64,000 nucleotides of DNA from SHXO01 sp964523885 (lineage in GTDB: Bacteria; Pseudomonadota; Gammaproteobacteria; Burkholderiales; SHXO01), in the NCBI GenBank assembly GCA_964523885.1, contig CAZFYX010000038.1, positions 1 through 64,000 of the forward strand, read 5' to 3'. Positions 8,884-16,900 of the stretch are shown here, in pieces. The translations under genes and the position numbers were made by a program. Every line of letters begins with the position of its first letter. The stretch's first letter is position 1. The notes beneath the pieces are model-generated. The model was not told where the DNA came from, did no database searches, and saw nothing but the letters and a program-made list of their open reading frames with translations.

Positions 8884-9072
8884 ACCCGTGCTCCCTTTCT
8901 TGCTCGATGGGAGAGGGACGGGAAGTGGGACGCCGCGCTCGGCGTCCATGCCGCCAGCGCGTGTCTCGTTCGTACCCCTCACCCTGGCCCTCTCCCGCAA
9001 GGGGAGAGGGAATACTTGTGCGCAACGCGAAGGTGTTGCCCCTCTCCCTCGACGGGAGAGTGCTGAGGGTGG
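8884..9072. repeat. REP-like intergenic hairpin repeats (three copies)
   Basis: Three imperfect copies of a C-rich/G-rich palindrome of the CCCTCTCCC-n-GGGAGAGGG type lie between the GNAT and fabI genes, at about 8884-8929, 8975-9010 and 9038-9072. The second copy is the best conserved, with a perfect CCCTCTCCC/GGGGAGAGGG stem and a preceding CCCTCACCC. Repeats of this type are scattered between genes in many proteobacteria. Confidence 0.65.
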
Positions 9073-9088
9073 TCAGCAACGGAGAGCC

Positions 9089-9607
9089 TCATGACACCTC
9101 GAGCGTGAGCAGCAGCACGTCGCGCTCGCGCTTCGTGCTCACCCGCAGGCCGCTCTTCTCGAACACGCGCAGCATCGGCGTGTTGCCGGCGAGCACCTCG
9201 GCCACCAGGCGCTGCAGCCCGGCTTCGCGAGCGATGCCGGCGAGATGCCGCATGAGCCGACTGCCGATGCCCTGGCCCTGGTGCGCGTCGTCCACGACGA
9301 AGGCCACCTCCGCCGCACCCGGCTCGCTCACCACGTAGCGGGCGGTACCGACGATGCGCTCGCGGCCCTGCTCCCGCAGCACTGCCGCCAGCGCCACGTG
9401 CTGCACGAAATCGACATGCGTGTAGTACTCGGCTTCGCGCTCGCTGAACCGGCGCTTGAGCGTGAAGAAGCGGCGGTAGATCGATTCGTCGCTCAACCGG
9501 CCTGCCGCCGCTTCCAGCTCGGCCCGGTCCTCCGGGCGCAGGGCACGGATCAGCAGCGTGCGTCCGTCGCGCAGGATCTCGGTGGCGGCGTACCGGCCCG
9601 CGTCCAT
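9089..9607 (-). CDS. GNAT-family N-acetyltransferase
   Basis: A 172-residue single-domain GNAT protein. The acetyl-CoA pyrophosphate loop appears as HQGQGIGSRL in the middle, followed by helix and strand elements ending in NTPMLRVFEKSGLR. Such proteins transfer acetyl groups from acetyl-CoA to small molecules or protein amines. It starts four bases after the ackA stop, so translation is probably coupled. In related operons a GNAT is often linked to acetate and PHA genes and might acetylate those enzymes; substrate unknown. Confidence 0.85.
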   Translation of the reverse strand: MDAGRYAATEILRDGRTLLIRALRPEDRAELEAAAGRLSDESIYRRFFTLKRRFSEREAEYYTHVDFVQHVALAAVLREQGRERIVGTARYVVSEPGAAEVAFVVDDAHQGQGIGSRLMRHLAGIAREAGLQRLVAEVLAGNTPMLRVFEKSGLRVSTKRERDVLLLTLEVS

Positions 9608-9611
9608 CCCG

Positions 9612-10793
9612 TCAGGCGGCGAGCAGGGCCCGCGTGTGCCGGGCGATCATCAGTTCCTCGTTGGTCGGCACCACCCAGGCCGAGACGCGGCTGCCGGTGG
9701 TGCTGATGCGCGGACCGCCCCTGGCGTTCGCCTTACAATCCAGTTCGACACCCAGCCATGCGGCGTCGCGGCACACGCGCTCGCGCAGCACGGCCGCGTT
9801 CTCGCCGATGCCGGCCGTGAACACGATGGCGTCCAGTCCGCCGAGGGCGGCGGCCAGCGAGCCGATCTCGCGCCGGATCCGGTACAGGAAGAGGTCCACC
9901 GCCAGCTTCGCACGCGGCTCGTCGCTCGCCAGCAGCGTGCGCATGTCGCTGGAGAGCCCCGACACGCCGAGCAGGCCCGACTGGCTGTAGATCAGCTTCT
10001 CGATCGCGCGTGCGTCCATCCGGCGCTGGTCCATCAGGTACAGCAGCACGCCCGGATCGATCGCGCCGCAGCGGGTGCCCATCATCAGGCCGTCCACCGC
10101 GGTGAAGCCCATCGTGCTGGCCACGCTCTGGCCGCCGGCGATCGCGCAGATGCTCGAGCCGTTGCCCAGATGCAGCGCCAGCGTGCGCCCATTCGCCGCC
10201 TTCGCGTCGTACTTCGGCAGCACCGACGCGATGTACTCATAGGACAGGCCGTGGAAGCCGTAGCGGCGCACGCCCTGCTCGTGCATCTCGTAGGGCAGGG
10301 CGAACATCTGCGCGAGCTCGGGGTTGGTGCGATGGAACGAGGTATCGAAGCAGCCGACCTGCGGGAGCTCGGGCGCACGCTCGAGCAGCAGCCGGATCGG
10401 CGCCAGGTTGTGCGGCTGGTGCAGCGGGGCGAGTGGCACGAACTGCTCCAGCGCCTGCAGCACCGCGCCGTCCAGGCGCACCGGCCTGGTGTAGGCCATG
10501 CCGCCGTGCACGATGCGGTGGCCGACGCCGATCAGGCGACTGCCCGCCAGGCGCTCACGCAGGAACCCCACCAGGTGCTCCAGCGCGCCGGCGTGACCCA
10601 GCTCCACGCCCTCACCCCAGGACTTCTCGGCCTCGACCTTGCCGGCCGGGTCCTTGGCGACGAAGTGGGGCGCGGTGTAGATGCCTTCGATCTGGCCGCG
10701 GTGGGTCAGGTCGAGGGCGGCGTCTCGCAGCGCGAACAGCGAGAACTTGATGCTCGACGAGCCCGCGTTGAGGACGGCGATGGCGTCAGCCAT
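9612..10793 (-). CDS. ackA: Acetate kinase
   Basis: A 393-residue ASKHA-fold kinase converting acetyl-phosphate and ADP to acetate and ATP. The N-terminal signature NAGSSSIKFSLF (residues 8-19) and the substrate-binding GCFDTSFHRTNP motif are present. Length matches the family (about 400). With the phosphotransacylase immediately upstream it allows substrate-level phosphorylation during fermentative or oxygen-limited growth. It is the third gene of the leftward operon starting with DUF3141. Confidence 0.95.
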   Translation of the reverse strand: MADAIAVLNAGSSSIKFSLFALRDAALDLTHRGQIEGIYTAPHFVAKDPAGKVEAEKSWGEGVELGHAGALEHLVGFLRERLAGSRLIGVGHRIVHGGMAYTRPVRLDGAVLQALEQFVPLAPLHQPHNLAPIRLLLERAPELPQVGCFDTSFHRTNPELAQMFALPYEMHEQGVRRYGFHGLSYEYIASVLPKYDAKAANGRTLALHLGNGSSICAIAGGQSVASTMGFTAVDGLMMGTRCGAIDPGVLLYLMDQRRMDARAIEKLIYSQSGLLGVSGLSSDMRTLLASDEPRAKLAVDLFLYRIRREIGSLAAALGGLDAIVFTAGIGENAAVLRERVCRDAAWLGVELDCKANARGGPRISTTGSRVSAWVVPTNEELMIARHTRALLAA

Positions 10794-10874
10794 GGGTCAG
10801 GTGAAGAGGTGAAAAGGTGAAGCGGTGAACGGGTGCCACCGGTGGTCCGCCAGGTTACGCGGCGTGATGCAAGC

Positions 10875-11816
10875 TTACGCCACGGCCTTCGACAGCGCTT
10901 CGCGGCGTGCGCGCGCCACCAGCGCGGCGACGGCGCACGAGGCAAGCCGCGTCATCACCGAGTCTGCGCGGCTGGTCAGGATGATCGGCACGCGCGCGCC
11001 CAGCACGATGCCCGCGGCGTCCGCGTCGGCGAGAAAGGTCAGGCTCTTCGCCAGCATGTTGCCGGCCTCGAGATCCGGGACGATGAGGATGTTGGCGCGT
11101 CCGGCCACCGGCGAGTCGATCTGCTTGATCTGCGCGGCCTCGAGGCTGATCGCATTGTCCAGCGCGAGCGGGCCGTCGAGGATGCCGCCGGTGATCTGCT
11201 TGCGGTCGGCCATCTTGCACAGCGCCGCGGCTTCGATGGTCGAGGGCACCTTGGGGTTCACCGTCTCCATCGCGGAGAGGATGGCGACGCGGGGCTCCTG
11301 CGCGCCGAGTGCGAGGGCGAGGTCGATCGCGTTCTGCACGATGTCGACCTTCTCCTCCAGCGTGGGGGCGATGTTCACCGCAGCGTCCGACACGATCAGC
11401 GGCTCGGGATGGGTGGGCACGTCCATGATGAAGCAGTGGCTGATGCGGCGCGCGGTGCGCAGACCGCCTTCGCGCGACACCACCGCGCCCATCAGCTCGT
11501 CGGTGTGCAGGCTGCCCTTCATCAGGCACTCGGCGCGGCCTTCGCGCACCAGCCGCACGGCTTCCGCCGCGGAGGCGTGGCTGTGCGGAGCATCGACCCG
11601 CTCAAAGCCGGAGAGGTCGAGCTTGCACTTGGCAGCCACGGCATCGATGCGCGCCTTCGGCCCGACCAGGATCGGCTTGATCAGCCCCATCTTCGCGGCA
11701 TCGACTGCGCCGGTCAGGGAGGACTCGTCGCACGGGTGCGCGACGGCCGTGGTCACGGGGGGAAACTCGCGTGCGCGCTGGAGCAGGCGTTCGTACTTCT
11801 CGTGCTTGCGGCTCAT
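10875..11816 (-). CDS. Phosphate acetyl/butyryltransferase
   Basis: A 313-residue protein of the short phosphotransacylase family (phosphate acetyltransferase or phosphate butyryltransferase), exchanging CoA for phosphate on acetyl-CoA or a related acyl-CoA. Recognisable segments are KMGLIKPILVGP and the C-terminal ITGGILDGPLALDNAIS and VPDLEAGNMLAK, which line the active site. It lies 13 bases after the DUF3141 gene and ahead of ackA, and has an SD-like GGAG. Whether it prefers acetyl- or butyryl-CoA is undecided, so no symbol is given. Confidence 0.9.
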   Translation of the reverse strand: MSRKHEKYERLLQRAREFPPVTTAVAHPCDESSLTGAVDAAKMGLIKPILVGPKARIDAVAAKCKLDLSGFERVDAPHSHASAAEAVRLVREGRAECLMKGSLHTDELMGAVVSREGGLRTARRISHCFIMDVPTHPEPLIVSDAAVNIAPTLEEKVDIVQNAIDLALALGAQEPRVAILSAMETVNPKVPSTIEAAALCKMADRKQITGGILDGPLALDNAISLEAAQIKQIDSPVAGRANILIVPDLEAGNMLAKSLTFLADADAAGIVLGARVPIILTSRADSVMTRLASCAVAALVARARREALSKAVA

Positions 11817-11829
11817 CGAGGCTGTGCTC

Positions 11830-14148
11830 CTAGCTGGCGGCGCGCAGCGCGCGCCTGGCAGCGGGCGCGACGCCCAGCACCGCGCGGATGCGCTTCAGCA
11901 TCGCGAACTGCCCGGTCGTCGGCTCCGTGGCCAGCACCCGCTTGTCCGCGACGACGCGGTCGATCAGGGTCAGCAGGCGCTCGCGATCCGCGGGGTTGGC
12001 GAGCAGCGCCGGCAGCGTCTCGACGGCCTGGTCGGGGGCGTAGCGCACGATGATCTCCTGCTCGCCACGGATGCGGCGGGCATCGTGCCGACTGAGGTCC
12101 TGCGGCAGCAGGTCGCGATACTCGGCGATCAGCTCCTCCTTGAGCTGCAGCTGCGACAGCGGCAGCGGCTCGCCGTGGCGTGCCAGCAGGTAGCCGACGC
12201 GGGTCAACGCCTCGGGATACCCGCCGGTGGCGACCGAGGCGAGCGCTTCCCTGACGAACGGCAGCTCGCGCGGGTCGGTCGGCACGTCCTTCTGCGCCGC
12301 GAGCTCCTTGTCGGCCAGGTACAGCGACCACATGTTGCCGTAGAGCTCGAAGAACGCGGCCTCGCTGATGGCATCCTGCATCGCCCGGTAGTAGTCGAGC
12401 GACGCGCTGAGCAGTTCGGAGAGCATCCGCTCGACCTTGCGTGACGGGTCGTCGGCGCCCAGCGGCTGGCGCTGCGCCTTGACCGCCTCCGCAGTCGGTG
12501 CGAGCCAGGCGAGCCAGGGGTTGAGGTCCGAGATCGACCAGCGCTGGAAGCGCAGCGGATGGAAGCTGCGCTGCAGCTGTGCGCCGTACTCGGTGGCCAC
12601 GGCCTGCACCAGCGGGCGCGCGAACAGCTCGTACGCGCGCTGGTTGAATTCCGAGATCGCGTTGACCGCCTCGAACGGCTTCTCGTCCGCGCGCTTGAAC
12701 CGGTTCAGCCGCGCGACCACCTCCTCGAGACGGCGTTCGACGAACTTCACGTCGTACACGGTCTTGCCGTCGGCACCGGTGCTCTCGCTGATCTGCATCC
12801 CGTACAGGCCCGGCGGCAGTGCCTCGATCGACTCGAGCACCGACACGATCTGGGCATGCTCCTTCTTGGCCACCTTGCCGGAGACGAAGATGCCCAGGTG
12901 GCCGATGTTCTCGTGCACCAGGCCCACGATCACCTGGCCGCGCGCCTTGATCTCCTCGGTGCTGCCGTACACGTCGGCGACCCAGTTGAACGCCTGCTGA
13001 GGGGGCGTGATGTTGTCACCCATGGAGGCGAAGAGAACGATCGGGACCTTCAGCTCGCGCAGGTCGAACACGCCGCTGCCCGAGCGCACCGTGCCCGACC
13101 ACAGCTTGTTGCCCACGAACAGGTTCTGCGTGATCCACTCGATCTCTTCCCGGTTCATCAGGTAGAACCCGCCCCACCAGCGCTCGAACTCGAGGAAGCG
13201 CGGGGGTTCGCTGTCGACGTTAGCGAACACGTGGTAGTACTTGTCCCAGAACGTGTTGGCCGGATTCAGGCTCTCGAAGTTCTGCACCAGCCACGCGCCG
13301 TCGAACTTGCCTGCGCCCAGGTCGGAGGTGAGCGAGGCCAGCCAGGTGCCGCCGAGCAGGCCGCCGGCATAGCGCATCGGGTTGTCGCCTTCGCCTTCGC
13401 TCCACGCGCCGCCCCAGTACGACATGGGCGCGCCGTTGATCACGATGGGGCCGGTGTCGTCGGGGTTGGCCGCGCCCAGCATCATCGCGGCCCAGCCGCC
13501 CTGGCAGTTGCCCACGATGGCAGGCTTGGCCGCGTCCGGATGCAACGCGCGCACCTTCTGCACGAACTGGCGCTCGGCCTCGCACACGTCGAGCAGGGTC
13601 TGTTCGGGCTCCGGCTCGGGGAAGAAGATCACGAAGTAGACCGGATGCCCCTCGCGCAGTGCGACGCCCACCTGCGAGTCGTCCTTGAAGCCGCCGATGC
13701 CCGGGCCATGGCCTGCACGCGGGTCGATGATCAGGTAGGGGCGCCGCTTCGGGTCCACCGTCACGCCCTGCGGCGGGACGATCCGCACCAGCGCGTAATT
13801 GACCGGGCGCTGCAGGGTGCGGCCGTCGAGCACCATCTCGTGGTCGAAGTGCAGGACCGGCGGCAGACCGGCGCGGGTGTGCTCGACGAAATTGTTGCCG
13901 CGCTGGCGCAGCGTGTCCCAGAACAGCACGCAGCGCTGGGCGAAGTCCAGCGCGTATCGCCCTGCGTCCGTCCACAGTTCCCAGGGTGTCATGGGCTTCG
14001 CCATGAGCCCTTCGACCTGCTCGCGGTACGCCTTCTGCACGCGCTCGTTGTACTGCTCCTGTGCGCGCTTCACGCGGGCCTGGAAGAGGCGGGTGACCTT
14101 GGTGGCGACGTCCTGGCTGCGGGAGAGGTGGCGGGTGGGATCGTTCAT
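11830..14148 (-). CDS. DUF3141 family PhaC-like alpha/beta hydrolase
   Basis: A 772-residue cytoplasmic protein of the DUF3141 family, related to poly(3-hydroxyalkanoate) synthases. The nucleophile elbow is GNCQGGWA, with cysteine in place of the usual serine as in PhaC, at roughly residue 215. The region after it carries PhaC-like elements (VPIVLFASMGDNITPP and GHLGIF for the Asp and His). The ATG at 14148 is preferred: a TTG at 14202 extends the frame but would lie upstream of the transcription start inferred from the -10 at 14191-14196. It heads the operon DUF3141-pta-ackA-GNAT-(fabI). It probably acts on hydroxyacyl-CoA or PHA; true activity is unproven. Confidence 0.88.
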   Translation of the reverse strand: MNDPTRHLSRSQDVATKVTRLFQARVKRAQEQYNERVQKAYREQVEGLMAKPMTPWELWTDAGRYALDFAQRCVLFWDTLRQRGNNFVEHTRAGLPPVLHFDHEMVLDGRTLQRPVNYALVRIVPPQGVTVDPKRRPYLIIDPRAGHGPGIGGFKDDSQVGVALREGHPVYFVIFFPEPEPEQTLLDVCEAERQFVQKVRALHPDAAKPAIVGNCQGGWAAMMLGAANPDDTGPIVINGAPMSYWGGAWSEGEGDNPMRYAGGLLGGTWLASLTSDLGAGKFDGAWLVQNFESLNPANTFWDKYYHVFANVDSEPPRFLEFERWWGGFYLMNREEIEWITQNLFVGNKLWSGTVRSGSGVFDLRELKVPIVLFASMGDNITPPQQAFNWVADVYGSTEEIKARGQVIVGLVHENIGHLGIFVSGKVAKKEHAQIVSVLESIEALPPGLYGMQISESTGADGKTVYDVKFVERRLEEVVARLNRFKRADEKPFEAVNAISEFNQRAYELFARPLVQAVATEYGAQLQRSFHPLRFQRWSISDLNPWLAWLAPTAEAVKAQRQPLGADDPSRKVERMLSELLSASLDYYRAMQDAISEAAFFELYGNMWSLYLADKELAAQKDVPTDPRELPFVREALASVATGGYPEALTRVGYLLARHGEPLPLSQLQLKEELIAEYRDLLPQDLSRHDARRIRGEQEIIVRYAPDQAVETLPALLANPADRERLLTLIDRVVADKRVLATEPTTGQFAMLKRIRAVLGVAPAARRALRAAS

Positions 14149-14183
14149 GGCGGAGAGGAGGGTTGTCGGCGAGGGATGTTGCA

Positions 14184-14231
14184 GCGCGCAATTATGAGGC
14201 AAGAAGGCTAAAGTTTCTTGACGTGGCGCAA
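14184..14231 (-). promoter_or_regulatory. FNR/FixK-type class II promoter of the DUF3141-pta-ackA operon
   Basis: TTGACGTGGCGCAA at 14218-14231 fits the FixK2-type pattern TTG(A/C)-N6-(T/G)CAA. On the minus strand a CATAAT hexamer (14196-14191, five of six matches to the sigma-70 -10) lies so that the box centre falls about 41 bases before the predicted start near 14184. That is the classic class II activator arrangement, and it also explains the absence of a good -35. Confidence 0.62.
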
Positions 14232-14313
14232 GTTTGGTGCGGGGCAGGGTGGCCGGGAATGCGCTGCAGCTAGGCTGATCCTGGAAGGGGCGATGGATCC
14301 GCCCGGGCGAGGC

Positions 14314-15279
14314 CTAGAAACTGACCGCCAGCCCGACCGCCCAGCCCTGGACGTTGTCGCCAAATTTGTAGCGCAACAGCAGTCGCGTGCGGGTCACGAT
14401 GATGTCGTACTTGCTCGAATCGAGCTCCAGTCCCGCGCCGACCGAAGTCAGGTAGTTGAACCCCAGTGCGCCCCGCAGATCGCCGAAGAACTGGGTATGT
14501 GCGAGTTCCAGGACGTAGCGCAGCGGGCGGTCCAGCATCAGCATGCCGGTCGGGGCCCGGTAGCGGGCCCAGAGGGACGCCGTGCGTGCATCGGAGGTGC
14601 CTTCGACGGCTTCCGAGGTGCTGCCGTAGCTGTGCAAGGTGATGTCGGTATAGCGCAGCTCGACGTCGACCTCGGCCTCCGGCAGGTAATGCTCGTAATC
14701 CAGCATCAGCGATCCGCCCACCCCATAGGCGTTGAGTTGGCCGTTGTCCAGGAACTGGAGGTCCTGTCCGCTCTGGTTCTCCAGGATGTCGTTGAAGATC
14801 GACAGGTCGCTCTCCACGTGTCCCAGGGAGAAGTTGAAGATCGGCCGCAGGACGAGTCTGTCGTTGAGACGGAAGTCCCAGCCGGCCCCCACGGTGCCGG
14901 ATAGGCTGTTCCACTTGACCGGGAAGAGACGCTGCTGTCTGCCGTCGCTTGCCACGAAGGTCGGGTCGTAGCGGGCATAGGCCGCGGTGCCCTCGAGATA
15001 GAGCGGAAACTCGCGGCTCACGGTGAATCCGCCGCCGAGCGAGGTCATGCTCAGGCCCGGGTTGCCGGTGTTCGCATCGGTGATGGCAAGCGAACCGGTG
15101 GTGACGTCCGGCGTGAGCATGTATCCCATCAGCGAGAGCACGCCGTTGGCCTGCTTCTGCAGGTCGGTCTTGCTCACCGTGAAGACGGACTGGGCGTACG
15201 CGGCCGACGGGCCGGGTTCGGACAAGCTCGCGCCGAGCAATCCGGCTGCCGCGAGGGCAAGCCGGGTGAGGGCCTTCAT
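14314..15279 (-). CDS. Outer-membrane beta-barrel protein, unknown function
   Basis: A 321-residue protein with an N-terminal signal peptide (cleavage near residue 30, AYA-Q) and alternating hydrophobic/polar strands with many aromatic residues. It ends in VGLAVSF, with the terminal Phe typical of proteins inserted by the Bam complex. I do not recognise a specific family; it resembles autotransporter-barrel or OmpA-like outer-membrane proteins. It is transcribed toward position 14314 on the same strand as its neighbours, but more than 1 kb from the next related gene. Role unknown. Confidence 0.75.
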   Translation of the reverse strand: MKALTRLALAAAGLLGASLSEPGPSAAYAQSVFTVSKTDLQKQANGVLSLMGYMLTPDVTTGSLAITDANTGNPGLSMTSLGGGFTVSREFPLYLEGTAAYARYDPTFVASDGRQQRLFPVKWNSLSGTVGAGWDFRLNDRLVLRPIFNFSLGHVESDLSIFNDILENQSGQDLQFLDNGQLNAYGVGGSLMLDYEHYLPEAEVDVELRYTDITLHSYGSTSEAVEGTSDARTASLWARYRAPTGMLMLDRPLRYVLELAHTQFFGDLRGALGFNYLTSVGAGLELDSSKYDIIVTRTRLLLRYKFGDNVQGWAVGLAVSF

Positions 15280-15403
15280 GGGCGCCGGTGGCCGTTCCTG
15301 GTCGACGCGGAGCGACTGGAGGGGGCGGCTGGCTGGACCAACACGACGACGTGGCGGGCGGGAGCGAGGCGGCGCGCTCGCGCATCGCCGCCCGCGGTGC
15401 CCT

Positions 15404-16261
15404 CTAGAACTTCTGCGGGACGTACTTGAACGGGTACTTCGGATCCTTGTAATGCCCGGCCTTCTGCCGGTCCGGCAGCTTCACCTTGTCGCGCTTGGGC
15501 GCCTTGTAGGGGATGCTGTCGAGCAGGTGCGAGATGATGTTCAGGCGCGCGCGCTTCTTGTCGTCGGACTGTGCGACGTACCAGGGCGCGAAGGCGTTGT
15601 CGGTGGCGGCGAACATCTCGTCGCGGGCCCGGGAGTAGTCGTACCAGCGGCTATAGGACTTCAGATCCATGGGCGAGAGCTTCCAGATCTTCCGCCCGTC
15701 GTTGATGCGCGCCTGCAGCCGGCGGGCCTGCTCCTCCATGCTCACCTCCAGCCAATACTTGCGCAGCAGGATGCCGGACTCGACGAACCAGCGCTCCACC
15801 AGCGGAACGCCCTTGAGGAACCGCTGTGCCTGCTCTTCCGAGCAGAAGCCCATCACCCGCTCGACGCCGGCACGGTTGTACCAGCTGCGGTCGAAGATGA
15901 CCACCTCGCCGCCGGCGGGCAGCTGCGAGACGTAGCGCTGCGCGTACAGCTGGGTCTTCTCGCGGTCGGTGGGGGCGGGCAGGGCCACGACGCGGAACAC
16001 GCGCGGGCTCACGCGCTCGGTGATCGCCTTGATCGTCCCGCCCTTGCCGGCGCCGTCGCGGCCCTCGAACAGGATGCAGACCTTGGCCTTGGTCGCGACC
16101 ACCCACTCCTGCAGGTTGACCAGCTCGATGTGCAGGCGCTTGAGCTCCTTCTGGTACGCCTTCTCGCTGAGCTTGCCATCTTCCTTCACGGCAGTCTCCT
16201 TCGCGGCAGTCTTTGCCCTCGCCCCGTTGCCCGAGTTGGTCTTGCCAGATTCCCTCTTCAT
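15404..16261 (-). CDS. ppk2: Polyphosphate kinase 2
   Basis: A 285-residue PPK2-family enzyme with Walker A GRDGAGKGGT (67-76), Walker B-like VVIFDRSWYNRAGVE and the lid-region arginine motif. PPK2 enzymes transfer phosphate between polyphosphate and nucleoside diphosphates or monophosphates; single-domain class I members regenerate ATP/GTP from polyphosphate. The ATG at 16261 has GGAGAG and overlaps the DUF1622 stop by four bases (ATGA), so they form a coupled operon. A basic N-terminal extension of about 30 residues precedes the domain. It may supply or consume the polyphosphate used by the glucokinase at 47635. Confidence 0.93.
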   Translation of the reverse strand: MKRESGKTNSGNGARAKTAAKETAVKEDGKLSEKAYQKELKRLHIELVNLQEWVVATKAKVCILFEGRDGAGKGGTIKAITERVSPRVFRVVALPAPTDREKTQLYAQRYVSQLPAGGEVVIFDRSWYNRAGVERVMGFCSEEQAQRFLKGVPLVERWFVESGILLRKYWLEVSMEEQARRLQARINDGRKIWKLSPMDLKSYSRWYDYSRARDEMFAATDNAFAPWYVAQSDDKKRARLNIISHLLDSIPYKAPKRDKVKLPDRQKAGHYKDPKYPFKYVPQKF

Positions 16262-16662
16262 GCCGATCTCTCCATTCCTTTGACTTGTAAGTATTCCCTT
16301 GCCGAAGCGCCTGAAGCAGGGAGCGGGCGCTGCCACGGCCAGTGCCCGCTCACTTCCAACTCGAGGGCGAAGCTCAAGAACGTGCGGATGGCCACGATCA
16401 CCGCCAGCACGCCCAGGTTCTGCAACGTGGGCTCGATCGCGACGGTCCCGATGATGTCGGCGATGACGAGCAATTCCAGCCCGAGCAGGATCGCCCGGCC
16501 GAGATCAGCGCGCAGCATGTGGTAGGCATCCTGGAAGGTGGCACGCCGCACGATGCGCGTCGCAAAGGCCCCGCCGGCGAAAACCGCCCCGAGCAGGAGC
16601 ACCGCGACGCCCGCCACTTCGACCAGCTTCGCCGATTCGGCGACGAGGTGTTCGAATTCCAT
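16258..16662 (-). CDS. DUF1622 membrane protein
   Basis: A 134-residue inner-membrane protein with three hydrophobic helices and the conserved DUF1622 segment DLGRAILLGLELLVIADIIGT followed by IRTFLSFALELE. Function of the family is unknown. The ATG at 16662 is chosen; an upstream frame to 16689 adds nine residues. It is the first gene of the operon with ppk2 and is divergent from the glucosidase. The FixK/FNR-like box at 16788-16801 is placed ideally to drive this gene. Confidence 0.85.
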   Translation of the reverse strand: MEFEHLVAESAKLVEVAGVAVLLLGAVFAGGAFATRIVRRATFQDAYHMLRADLGRAILLGLELLVIADIIGTVAIEPTLQNLGVLAVIVAIRTFLSFALELEVSGHWPWQRPLPASGASAREYLQVKGMERSA

Positions 16663-16752
16663 TCTGTTGAGCTGCGTGCAGCCTAGCATTTTGGCTCTGG
16701 ATGCACCGCAATCCGTTGTTAATTCTCGACGCCGGCGCGGCGCCGACCGTCC

Positions 16753-16801
16753 CCGAAGTCTTATCGCACGCAGGTCCGGGCGGATGCTTGACCTGCGTCA
16801 A
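16753..16801 (-). promoter_or_regulatory. FNR/FixK-type box between DUF1622-ppk2 and the glucosidase
   Basis: TTGACCTGCGTCAA (16788-16801) is a perfect inverted repeat differing from the site at 3348 by one base in the spacer. On the minus strand a GATAAG hexamer at 16765-16760 would give a start near 16753, exactly 41.5 bases from the box centre, a class II arrangement for DUF1622-ppk2. On the plus strand the same box lies 106 bases before the glucosidase ATG with only a weak -10, so dual control is possible but less certain. Confidence 0.65.
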
Positions 16802-16900
16802 GCAGCGGGCAGTGCAGCTCCCCCAAAGTGGCAGCGCGGCAGCATGCCTGCCCACCTGCGCACGACTCATTCTCTCATCCTGCCACATCGGAGGCCCGCC

